Shown: one piece after another, positions 1 through 12,300 of the stretch
How the letters are laid out: every line of letters starts with the position of its first letter
Position numbering within the stretch: the first letter of the stretch is position 1
Assembly: GCF_028640845.1 (NCBI RefSeq)
Contig: NC_080539.1
Location: 303,462,016-303,526,015 of the forward strand
Direction: 5' to 3'
Length of the DNA: 64,000 bases
From: Ahaetulla prasina
Taxonomy: Eukaryota; Chordata; Lepidosauria; Squamata; Colubridae
Made by a program: the position numbers and the translations under genes
The notes under the pieces: generated by a model
Told to the model about the DNA's origin: nothing
Seen by the model: only the letters and a program-made list of their open reading frames with translations
Databases searched by the model: none

Positions 1-810
1 GAATGCTCCAACACTGGAAGTTTTTAGCAAGAGATTGGATAACCATTTGTTTGAAATGGTATAAGGCAGTGATGGCTAACCTTTTTGCCATCGTGTGCCT
101 GGAGGCTGGGGGTGGGGGCGCGTGCGTGCCCACACCTATAATTCTATGCGCCCCACTCCCGCGCATGCGCACATGACACCCCTCCCACTCCTGGCAAGTG
201 ATGGCCCAGTACACTCATTTTTCTGTCTCACATGGCTCCAGAGTCTCTCATGAGTCTGGGGACAGCGAAAATGGCATTCCCCCCACCGGAGGCCCTCCAG
301 AGGCCAGAAACTGCCAATTTGCCAAGTTCCAGTTGGACAGGAAGTGATATTTTTGCTCCTAGAGAGGCTCTGGAGGCTCTGGAGGCTGGGGACAGCAAAA
401 AACGTCACTTCCTGTCCAACCGGAAGTTGGCAAATGGGCAGTTTCTGGCCACCGGATGGCTTCCGTGGGGGTAGGGAATGCTGTTTTTGCCCTCCCCAAA
501 CTCATAGAGAGGCTCTGGAGCTAGGTGAGAGAGAAAAATGGGCCTTCCCCACCCTCCTAAGCCCTCCGGAGGCAGGAAACAGCCTGTTTCCCTACTTCTA
601 GTGGGCCCAGAAGGCCTGAAAATCAGCTGAGCTCGGGTGCCCACTGATATGGGTGATACAAGTGGCACATGTGCCATAGGTCATAGGTTCTCCTGTCTAA
701 GAAGGGGGTTGGACTTGAAGACCTTCAAGGTCCCTTCTAACTCTGTTAATTCTATTCTATTCTATTCTGTTCTGTTCTGTTCTATTCTATTCTATTCTAT
801 TCCATTCCAC
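1..810 (+). repeat. CR1 LINE 3' end split by a hAT-like element
   Basis: Bases 1-66 and about 682-730 join to a CR1 3' end (ATTGGATAACCATTTGT, then GGGGGTTGGACTTGAAGACC). It runs into an ATTCT/TTCTG array at 733-810. Bases 67-681 are an inserted element whose left end CAGTGATGGCTAACC is typical of hAT TIRs. The same element occurs inverted at 30154-30766. No intact ORF is present. Confidence 0.75.
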
Positions 811-1014
811 TCTAAAAAGAAATGTATAAAAATTATACATTTGAAAACGTCTATTTTAGCAAATTTAGAATAGGTAGAATCCTACAGTATTTAGGAGGAC
901 CTAATACCAATGGTTTGCCCAAATAACCTCTTTAGAAAAATGCCTGACTGAGGTGTGGTATTTTGCAGTTGAATCTAAGCAACTGTATTTGTATGTTTTC
1001 CCATTTCTTCTTCT

Positions 1015-1623
1015 ACAGTAGTGGCCAAAATTGTGGAAACCTTTTGAGAAAAGTGTATTTTCTAAAACTAGCTAATAACAACACTTTTTCTGGAGTAGTA
1101 CCATAAAATTACATATCAATGGAAAGATAATTTAATCAAGAATGTAATGCGGTAACTTTTAGGAAGGAATTGCTATTAGAATAGCAATTACAGTATAAAG
1201 AAGAAAAGTGAAACACGTAGAAAAAACAAGTTATACAAAAATTATCACCATAAAAAAAACAAGATATACAAAAATTATCACCATTTCAATTAATACTTAG
1301 TTGGATAACCTTTAGCATGAATTACGCCCTTACAATGTCTTTCTGTGGAGTGAACCAAGTCTTTTAGTTCTGCAACTGTTATTATGTGAAACCAAGATTG
1401 AATGATTGCTTGTACTAACTGTGTTTTATTGCTGGGTCGCTTCTGACCAAGTTTCTTTAGTCGGCTCATAGATTTTCAATTGGGTTAAGGACTGGGCTAT
1501 TCCCAGGCCATTCCAGCAGTGGAATGTGATTATCTTGAAACTCCAAAAAAAGTGGTGTTATTAGCCATCAAACTCAAAAATATACTTTTCCCAAAAGCTT
1601 TCCACAACTTTGGCTACTATTGT
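1015..1623 (-). mobile_element. Degenerate Tc1/mariner-like DNA transposon
   Basis: The ends are inverted repeats of about 40 bp (AGTGGCCAAAATTGTGGAAA at left, imperfect complement at right near 1590-1623). Minus-strand translation around 1480-1530 reads LEWPGNSPVLNPIENL, the Tc1 signature before the third catalytic residue. Stops and an overall length near 610 bp show an internally deleted, dead copy. Confidence 0.8.
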
Positions 1624-2217
1624 ACATATTACTTATCACAATAAAATAATTAACGCCCCCCCCATTCATCTAAAGGAGGTTTTTCTGCATGAGGTCTGGC
1701 TACACTATGGCAATGTCACCAATTAAATAAATTCCCCTTTCATCTATGTGCCCCCTTCATCAGGTTGATTGATTATACTGGTGCTTCTCAGCCTCAACAG
1801 CTTTAAGAAGCATGCTGGCTGGGGAATTCTGGCAGATTAAGTCCACACCTCATAAAGTTGCTAAAACTGAGGAACACTGGATTATACGGTACCTGTATAG
1901 GCTCTCATGAATACGACATGGCCTTCCTATCCCCTATTCAAAGCACTGTGCTACAAATCTGGCACAGCAGAAACATCTAAAAGGGAATCCTTCCTTTGGT
2001 TTCAATTTGGTTTCAAAATATTACAAGAGGAAAGCACCACTTTAGAAGAGGCATTCTGTCAGTGCTTCAAAGTAGTCCAGAAAAAAATACTTTCAAAAGT
2101 ACTTACCCCCTTCTCTGTTCTCTTTAGAGAGAAGAGAATTAGAGAGGGTCCCTTCTGAGATGTTTTCTGCCCTCCATCCTTCCTTTAGTTTTAGATTGAT
2201 CAGACAGTTGTCTAGGC

Positions 2218-2350
2218 CAGAGGTCTCCAACCTTGGCAATTAAGACTTGTGGACTTCAACTCCCAGAGTTCCTCAGCCTGCAAGGCTGGCTGAGGAATTA
2301 TGGGAGATGAAGTCCACAAGTCTTAAAGTTGCCAAGGTTGGAGACCCCTG
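2218..2350. repeat. Palindromic hAT MITE, family A
   Basis: The ends are CAGAGGTCTCCAACCTTGGC and its complement, and the arms are nearly fully complementary. The flanking direct repeat is TCTAGGC (7 of 8 bases). Other copies of this family lie at 18588, 39202, 45045 and 58497. Confidence 0.85.
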
Positions 2351-2581
2351 ATCTAGGCAGCTGGTTCTTCCTTCTGTGTCCAAATGTTATTCTCACTGCA
2401 TGTTACACATTCTCTTTTGCATTTGAGAGATGGAAGAAAAAAACTCTTCTACAATGACTACCACTATTCAGTTTTTTAAAAAGATTTGTATAGAAATAAT
2501 TATTCTCAGCAAAACCTGCTTATATTCTCCTTTCAGTTCAAGCAATTGAATTAACCAAAGTATCCCTAACACTTTATTTAC

Positions 2582-2742
2582 CTGGATAGTTACGGCAGCC
2601 ACCTGCAGTGCTGCCTCGCACCCATTGTCCTTCCGTGACGGAAACTGTCCATGTGTGAAGTTTATCAGCCTCAAGGGTATCAGGGGTGAGATTACAAATC
2701 TCCAATTTTGTGAAATATCTCAGAAAATCTTGAAATGATATC
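2582..2742 (-). CDS. CAPN3: CAPN3 coding exon 10
   Basis: This 161-nt exon has the human length. It encodes [32 protein letters not shown] and AGGCRNYP at the entry to the C2-like domain. The acceptor is CTGTAG and the donor GTAAAT. No exon 11 is recognisable between here and position 1. Confidence 0.95.
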
Positions 2743-3340
2743 CTACAGAGTGGGAAACACGGACACAAATGTCATGAGATAGCAACAACATGGTGCACTT
2801 CACATGATTGGTACTTGTATACTCAGGATGTTAAAAGCAAAAATGAAAGGATTCTTCAGAAAGAAATCCATCTTTTTAAAAAAAAGACAAAGAAACTTGA
2901 GTATTTACCAAAACTCGCCATCCTCTGCAATTTTATGTTGCAAGCGGATCTTCTCGGCATTGTCAATTTCATTCCATTCATCTGAACTACAAGAAAAGGA
3001 AGAACCTTTTTCAGATGATGAAAATGGAGTTACTTCTTCAATTATAAAACAGAAAGAGGTTTTTCGGTTCATAATCTATGAACAAAGTTTATCTTTTATT
3101 AATTTAGTAAATACTGAATTTAGTTAAACTGCTTCTTTTCTACTTCATCAACTGCCAGTTCAAATTGTTGTTCCTTACCTACAATTATACCTCTGACAAA
3201 AATATTACAAATTATCATCCTCTTAAATATAATAGATGAGTAGTCTCAATTTTTTTTAGCTTTTCTGGGATTTTTTTCTGGAAAAAAAAGGGCCCATAGC
3301 TTCCATGCTTGTTTTCAGGCCACTTATGATTCCCCCTCTT

Positions 3341-3396
<56 letters not shown>

Positions 3397-6300
3397 CTTT
3401 TAAGATGCTCAGAATTGCTTGGAGTCATCCTGACTATAAATTGTATCTCTCTATCTATGCATCAATAAATAAACACTTGAACCATAAAAACTGGTTTCAA
3501 CTTTCGTTCTTAAATCTACATAGTCCAATCTTCAACCCAAATACCTAGGGGTGAAATTTCTCTTAATGAAGTTTACTTACACAAGTCTCAGTTGATTACT
3601 CAAAAATTGTGCTTCCCATGGAATCTACACGAGAAAGTGTGCTCTCTCATATAAGAAAAATATTGAAGGGTTATACACACAAACATATGGCATACTATTT
3701 TGCTTTATTTAAAAATATATATTATTGATTATTTATTGTGAAGTGAAATTACCATAAGTTCTGTTATTCAGTGGCTGCCAAGAAGATTAGTTTTTACTTG
3801 CCTATCACTCCAAGCTCCGTTCCATTCTACTTGTCCCCAGGGATTTCTGAGCCGCACCAGTTTTATCTTCTCCCCTTTAAGTGTTGTCTTGGTTATAGGA
3901 AGGGAAAAAGTCACATAATTAGAAATACCCTGAAATATCATAGAATATAACTCCTTACAAATTCTGATTTGTGGCATGCAGGAGGAAACAACTGGTTAGT
4001 CAGCTAAATCAGCCAAATCAACTTGGAGGTATAATATAATATAACAACAGAGTTGGAAGGGACCTTGGAGGCCTTCTAGTCCAACCCCCTGCCCAGGCAG
4101 GAAACCCTACACCATCTCAGTCAGATGGTTATCCAATATTTTCTTAAAAATTTCCAGTGTTGGAGCATTCACAACTTCTGCAGCCAAGTCGTTCCACTTA
4201 TTAATTGTTCTAACTGTCAGGAAATTTCTCCTTAGTTCTAAGTTGCTTCTTTCTTTGATCAGTTTCCACCCATTGCTTCTTGTTCTACCCTCAGGTGCTT
4301 TGGAGAACAGCCCGACTCCCTCTTCTTTGTGGCAACCCCTGAGATATTGGAACACTGCTATCATGTCTCCCCTAGTCCTTTTTTTAAAACTAGACATACC
4401 CAGTTTCTGCAACCATTCTTCGTATGTTTTAGCCTCCAGTCCTTTAATCATCTTTGTTGCTCTTCTCTGCACTCTTTCTAGAGTCTCAACATCTTTTTTA
4501 CATCGTGGCGACCAAAACTGGATGCAATATTCCAAGTGTGGCCTTACCAAGGCATTATAAAGTGGCACGAACACTTCACGTGATCTTGATTCTATCCCTC
4601 TGTTTATGCAGCCCAGAACTGTGTTGGCTTTTTTAGCAGCTGCTGCACACTGCTGGCTCATATCTAAATCGTTATCCACTAGGACTCCAAGATCCCTCTC
4701 ACAGTTACTACTATTGAGCAAGGTACCACATATACGGTACCTGTGCATTTTGGTTTTTTTTGCCTAAATGTAGATAGATATTACAGTCTATAGATATCAC
4801 AGGTAATAGATATCACAGTCAAACAGAATGTAGATATTAGTGAAATTTCCTTACTTTTTCCAAAGTAATTTATGTTTCACCAATAGTCATAAACATCTAT
4901 TCCTTTTTTTAAATAATGAAATTGCTTGGTAAAAAATCTTGTATAGGAAGGCAAAAATTTGTTAATTGATGTCAGGCTTGTCAATTAAGAAATAGAATTC
5001 CATACTTACGTCTTCTACTCCTGTGACTGAATATGCATGGCCTGTGACCAGTCCGTTAGTCATGCGCCTTTCATACAACAATGGAATAATGGTCTGTTAA
5101 AAGCAGAAAAAGATTGTTGGAATCATTACAGGACCTATAAAATGCCAAAAGTTTACTTCTTGGTCAGATGGGCTCAGAACATCTAATTCTTTTAGTGCAT
5201 GGTTCTGATTATCATCTACAAAACTATATATCATAGAATCAAGAACTGTAGAAGTGGAAGGACAAGCATCTTCATGTCCAATGCTTTGTTACTGTTGGAA
5301 ACTAACCATCCCAGTTGGGAGGAGTCAAATGGGGAATTAGTCTGGAGTCATTATGTAAGTTCAAGAAGGCAAAGTCTGAACCTCCCTCTTGAATGCCATT
5401 GGACTTTTTATAGTACTTGATAATGTCTCTATACTCTAGTTTCATTGGGGGGGGGGGGAAATAGAAAAATGCCCCAACAGATTATAATTTAAAAACCAAA
5501 TGCTTGCCTGCTAACTGTTATTGAGTAGATAATTCCAACTTCATTAATCATAATATTCTAAAATTCCAGTGCTACAACTTGAACTTAATGCAAATCTTTC
5601 AGGAGATGCAATTTGTGAAGATGGCTTAAAACCACAAGATTCTTACTGGCAACACATTTGAATAATACAGACCAGGGTTGTTCTTTCTTCTGTTTCTTCC
5701 ATTGACTTATTCAAAAATTCAGAATCCACTTTCTGCAACATTTGGGCAATGAATTGTCCAAAATCAGTTGTAGGGGCACTTCCATAAATAAATCCTGAAC
5801 TGTCCTAGGAGAATAAAATAGAAAGGAAAAGTAGGAAGATATTATGAAAAATAAGGCTGTGACATAGCAAAATAATTATAACTGAATATTATAACTATAT
5901 AACATAATATAACAACAGAGTTGGAAGGGACCTTGGAGGCCTTCTAGTCCAACCCCCTGCCCAGGCAGGAAACCCTACACCATCTCAGTCAGATGGTTAT
6001 CCAATATTTTCTTAAAAATTTCCAGTGTTGGAGCATTCACAACTTCTGCAGGCAAGTCGTTCCACTTATTAATTGTTCTAACTGTCAGGAAATTTCTCCT
6101 TAGTTCTAAGTTGCTTCTTTCTTTGATCAGTTTCCACCCATTGCTTCTTGTTCTACCCTCAGGTGCTTTGGAGAACAGCCCAACTCCCTCTTCTTTGTGG
6201 CAACCCCTGAGATATTGGAACACTGCTATCATGTCTCCCCTAGTCCTTCTTTTTATTAAACTAGACATACCCAGTTCCTGCAACCGTTCTTCATATGTTT

Positions 6301-9300
6301 TAGCCTCCAGTCCCCTAATCATCTTTGTTGCTCTTCTCTGCACTCTTTCTAGAGTCTCAACATCTTTTCTACATCGTGGCAACCAAAACTGGATGCAATA
6401 TTCCAAGTGTGGCCTTACCAAGGCATTATAAAGTGACACTAACACTTCACGTGATCTTGATTCTATCCCTCTGTTTATGCAGCCCAGAACTGTGTTGGCT
6501 TTTTTAGCAGCTGCTGCACACTGCTGGCTCATATCTAAATGGTTATCCACTAGGACTCCAAGATCCCTCTCACAGTTACTACTATTGAGCAAGGTACCAC
6601 ATATACGGTACCTGTGCATTTTGGTTTTTTTGCCTAAATGTAGAACTTTACTTTTTTCACTGTTGAATTTCATTTTGTTAGATAGCGCCAATGTTCAAGT
6701 CTGTCAAGATCTTTCTGTAGCTTGAGCCTATCTTCTGGAATGTTGGCTATTCCTGCCAGCTTGGTATCATCTGCAAATTTGGTGAGTTCCCCATCTATCC
6801 CCTCGTCCAAGTCATTGATGAAGATGTTGTAGAGTACTGGGCCTAAAACAGAGCCTTGGGGTACTCCACTACATACTTCCCTCCATGTGGATGTAGTTCC
6901 ATTGAGGACTACACGTTGAGTGCAGTTGGTCAGCCAGTTACTGAATAAACTTTATTCGGTAAATAAAGGCATTGTTGATAAAGGCACACTTTATTCAGTT
7001 AACTGAATAAAGTGTGCCTTTATCAACAATGCCTAATAACATAAAATCTCTTTAGAGTTTAATTTTTATATGTTGTTGAACATTTAAGCAGAATATTCAG
7101 AATATATTTTTATGAATATTGTTTTAAGGTGTTGCTGAATATTTATGCAGAATATTTAAATAAAAGCAATGGCACTATAAGATCAAATAAGGCACAGTCA
7201 CATATCTGAAATCCACCTAACAGAGGGCACAAACATCCCGTCAGAATAGATGGAGATGTTTGTTTACATCTGTAATGAAGCTCCAATTTAATCATAAATC
7301 TCTTATTTTTCATCTGGCCCTGAGAAAACCTCTCTTCTTAAATCCCAGTATTATTCCATTTTAGGCTTCTACAGGAGGAAAAGCTTTCATCCTATGGAAA
7401 ATCTTGAAGGAAGCACAGGGTGATAACAGGGAATGCTGACAAGGATATCAAATTGGACAACCATTTGTCTGAAACGTATAGGATTTTCTTCTTGAGCAGA
7501 AGGTTGGACTAGAGGACCTCCAAGATCCCTTTCAACTCTGCTATTCTGTCTTTTTTCCTCTGTTCCTACCACACTTGCAGATGTGATCTTTTGCTCTGCT
7601 TTAGTGCCAGCGTTGCCTTAAGGGAACTACTCTCTACTGTGGAGAGATGGAGCAAACACATGTATGTAAACATTTTGTTCAAATCTCATTAGAGCCAATC
7701 CTCTTGAAAGTAAGAGAAGGGGAATATTCTGAATACAAGACTGTTCATATTATATTCTGTGGGTTCCGTAATAATTGAGGCTCCACAGATGTTCACACAT
7801 AACGTTTATTTTAACTCACAGAGACCAGCAACAACCAACAGACCAGGCCTGCTTTGACAGCCCTCTTTCTATACAGCTCCAAAAGCGGGAGCCAATCAGA
7901 ACAGAACAAGAAACCATCTCCACCACTAGGGGCCGCCACTGCCGGTGCAGGACATAACACTTCTTTCCCCCTAGCTTGCACAATCGTAATCCTGGAGATA
8001 CGCTGGGCGCCGCTTGATTCGGCTGGACCTTCATGGCTCCGTTGTAGCCATGGTCACTGGCTGACCCAACTCCTCAGCCTCTTCTGTGGGGGACGTCTCC
8101 GGCCCAGGGACCCCTAGCCCCTCCACCGGCAGAGCAGACAAGGCTTCCTCTCGGTTATCAGGTACAGGGGCTGGGCGTCTTATTCCCTTGTAGCTTAGCT
8201 CCTCTGCCCGGGATGATTGGGTTGGGCTACCTCCTGGCTCTTCCTGAGTGCCCCACTCTGGCAGCTGCCCATCCCCAACCTGACGCCGGGCCCTGAGCTG
8301 GTCACAATGTCTGCGCCACACTCTACCCTCATCTAACTCGACCCTGTATGAGCACGGGCCGGTGATTCCCACGATCTTTCCTGGGAACCATAGGGGGTGG
8401 CCGCTGTAATTCCGGGCATACACCGCCTCCCCAAATCAAATCTCCTGTTTGCCCCCATGGAGTCCAATGGCTGACTAGGTGAGTATTGGGGGTGCAATCT
8501 ATCAAGTGTGGTCCTCAAACGCCTGCCCATGAGTAACTCTGCTGGGCTCTTATTCGTAAGTGGGCACGGTGTGGAATGCTGCCCCAGGAGGTACTCATCC
8601 AACCTCTCCTGCCAGCCCCCTGGGCCCGACCTGGCCAATGCCTCTTTCACTGACCGGACTGCTCGTTCTGCCCGGCCATTACTGGCCGGATGAAACGGGG
8701 AAATGAGAGCATGGCGTATTCCTAGGCCCGCTAAGAATGACTCAAAGTGGGCGGACGTTAGCTGTGGCCCGTTGTCCGAGACCACAAGGTCGGGTAACCC
8801 ATGGGTTACAAACAACCGTCGCAAAGTTCTAATGACGGCTTCTGAAGTGGTGGAATGCATTAGTGCGATTTCCACCCACTTCGAGAAAGCATCGACGACC
8901 ACTAAGAATACTTGCCCCTGGTACGGCCCCGCAAAATCTATATGGATGCGGGACCAAGGACCCCTAGGCTCCTCCCACTCTCTAGGGGGAGACTTAGGCG
9001 GCAGCGGTCTTGTCTCCTGACACCGGTGACAGGCCGACACACAGGCCTCTATGTCTTTATCTAGTCCTGGCCACCACAGGTAGCTCCTACCCAGGGCCTT
9101 CATCCTAACAATGCCCGGGTGACCCCGGTGAAGTGTCCCTAGAATGGACTGTCGGAGGGGGGGCGGAACTACAACCCTATGCCCCCAGAGGAGGCAACCC
9201 TGTTGGGTAGAGAGCTCGTGCTGCCTTCGCTTATAAGGCTGCAATTCAGGGCTGACAGGACCCTGGGGCCATCCACGGAGAACCCAATCAAGAACTTTTG

Positions 9301-12300
9301 AGATGACTCTGTCCAAGCCAGACATTCTAGCAATGTCACAAGCAGTAACGGGAAAGGCGGAACCATCAATCAGAAAAACACGGGTCTTCCACCTTGGTCA
9401 TCAATGGGCAACGGCTCAGCGCGTCAGCATGGCCCAAATGTTTCCCAGGCCTATAGACCAGGGAATAAGAATAAGCTGCCAGGAACACCGACCATCTGGT
9501 CATTCTTGGTGATAGTACTTGCGGAGTCTGTCTATCCCCAGCCAAAATCCCCAACAGCGGCTTGTGATCTGTAACAAGTTCAAACGGGCGACCGTAGAGA
9601 TACTCATGGAACCGCTTGACCCCCGCAACCAACGCCAATGCTTCTTTATCCAACTGTGAGTAGTTGCGTTCCACGGCAGCCAAGGTTCGAGAAAGAATGC
9701 AATCGGGGCTTCCAACCCGTTGGGCAGCCGATGACTCAACACAGCGCCAACCCCATACTGAGACGCATCGCAGGAGAGGACAAGCGGCAGGTTTTCGTTG
9801 AACTGTGTAAGAACTGCGTTAGACACCAAGAGTTGCTTGACAGCCTGGAAAGCAGCAGCAGCATTCGCATTCCAAACCCACGGGGACCTGCTATCCAACA
9901 GGCGGTGGAGAGGCTCTGCAACCGAAGCCTTGTGTGGCAGAAAGATTGCGTAAAAGTTTAAGAGCCCCAGGAATGCCTGTAACTCTGACTTGTTGCGGGG
10001 TGTCGGCGCATCAAGGATTGCCTTGGTCTTGGCCGTAGTGGGGTGTAAACCCGACCTATCCACTAGGAACCCTAGGAATTCTACCTGGGGCACAGCAACT
10101 ACACACTTGCTTTTCTTAACTTTGAGCCCCACATCCCTGAACTTAACTAGCACCTGGCGTAGTCTGGACATCAGTTCTGGAGTGCTTGCTGCCGAAACCA
10201 ACACGTCATCGAAATACGGCACCACCCCGGGTATTCCGTGGAGTAGGCGTTCCATGAGGCATTGGAACAACCCTGGGGCCACACTGACGCCAAATTGGAG
10301 GCGGCGACACTTGAACGCCCCTCGGTGAGTGACAATCGTCTGTGCTGCTGCTGTGGACTCATCCACAGGCAATTGTTGGTATGCCTGTGCTAAGTCAAGC
10401 CTCGCGAAGATGGATCCTTGCCCCAAGGAGTGCAGCAGATGCTGCACCACTGGCACTGGATATGCATGGGCTTGTAATGCTCGATTAATGGTTGCCCTAT
10501 AGTCCGCGCAGATGCGGATTGAACCATCCGCCTTAATGGGAGTCACAATGGGGGTCTCCCATTGGGCATAATCTACTGGTTCTAAAACGCCCTGGGCAAT
10601 GAGTTTGTCCAATTCTGCATCCACCCTAGGCTTCAGGGCAAATGGCACCCGGCGCGGTTTTAATCTGCGCGGCACCACCCTAGGGTCTAAGTTAAATGAA
10701 ACAGGCATTCCGGTATATTTTCCCAACTGGCCATCGAACACAGTGGGAAATTCCCTGACCAGTGTATCCAGCTGACTAGCTCCAATCGAGTTAACACCCT
10801 GAATAGTCAAACCCAGGGCTTCGAACCAATTAAGCCCCAGAAGACTAGGCAATGAGCCATCTACAACTACCAGTGATAGGCGGCCTACAAATTTCTTGAA
10901 TTGTACCCTGAATTTCCCACTACCCACAATGGGAATTGGCCGTCCCTGATAGTCTTTTAATAACAGCGCACAAGGCTTCAGACGCTTCTTAGCAATAGTA
11001 GGCACCAGACGCTTTATCGTGCTCCAGGAGACTATGGAAGTTGCAGATCCGGTATCAACTTCCATCAAGCATGGCCGCCTTCGATCAGGACGGAAATTGG
11101 ATTTTCTGCTGGATCGGTTCCTCAGATCGCCACCTGATCCTTGTTCCTCGCATCTCATCACGGAAAATGGCATAGCAGTCATCCTGCGGCCTCCTGGATC
11201 TCAGGTGAGGTCGTCTTCCAAGAGAAAGGCCGGCTGACGGACCCTTTTGTGGAACCCTCTCAGGCTGGACCGATCGGCAAACCCGGGCAATATGGCCCGT
11301 CGGCCTGCGGCGGCAAATTGCGTCTTTGAAATTACAGGCGGCTCGCATATGATTTCCCCACACCCAAAACAGCCAGTCAGAGGAGGCTATCTCCCGCATG
11401 AGTATTTGGTTTCTTAACCTCTTTAAGGCGATGGACAGCGTCTTCCTCCTCCTCCTCCTCATATAGTGGATCAGCTTTGTTGAAATGAATTGTTGCTCCT
11501 TTTGCTATCTGTGGGCTCTGCCCTCGAGGCATATCAGCTAATGAGAGGGTGGCCAGCTCTGAGGCACATGCCTCATCTAATGCCATCTGAAATGTGAGGT
11601 CCTGCTTAGCGATGAGACGCCGCTTGAGGCGTTCATCCCGGACACCGCTGACGAGCCGGTCCAAAAGGTAATCATCCAGATCAACAAATTCGCAATGGCG
11701 CGCCACTTTACGTAAAGCGGCTACATACTGGTTTATCGATTCCCCCTCAGCCTGATCCCTATGGTAAAACAGCTGCCGCCGGGCGATTCTGGAGGGTGTC
11801 GGGGCGTAATGTCTTTTTAATTTAGCCATGAAGTCATCCCAAGTCCCTGCATGAATTGACTGGGGGGCCATCAATGTCATGGCTGTCTCGAACATTTCTG
11901 CCCCACAGAAACCCAGGAAATAAGCACGCTTCCTTTCACTAGATAGGTTTGTATATTCATTGGCAATAAGAAAGCATTCAAAACGGGCTACAAATGCCTC
12001 CCACGATTCGGTCACTGGGTTAAAAGGCACAAAGTTCTGAGGCGATGCCATGGTTTGCTCTGTAGGCCAGGGATCTGAATAGCTCTGAGGAGAAATTCAC
12101 ACTTTGGCTCGCTCAGCAGCTCAGCAACTCACGTACTTTCCTCAGTCCTCGTCGCCAGTATTATATTCTGTGGGTTCCGTAATAATTGAGGCTCCACAGA
12201 TGTTCACACATAACGTTTATTTTAACTCACAGAGACCAGCAACAACCAGCAGACCAGGCCTGCTTTGACAGCCCTCTTTCTATACAGCTCCAAAAGCGGG

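Noticed and set aside
3348..3548. Open frame beginning with a Cys-Val run
   Set aside because: It is the (GT)n microsatellite read in frame.
3792..3798. GTAAAA as the CAPN3 exon 8 donor
   Set aside because: It would lengthen exon 8 to 90 nt and break the frame into exon 9. GCAAGT fits the length and phase.
8508..9020. Plus-strand frames over the Gypsy region
   Set aside because: They are antisense shadows of integrase and RNase H, which are clearly coded on the minus strand.
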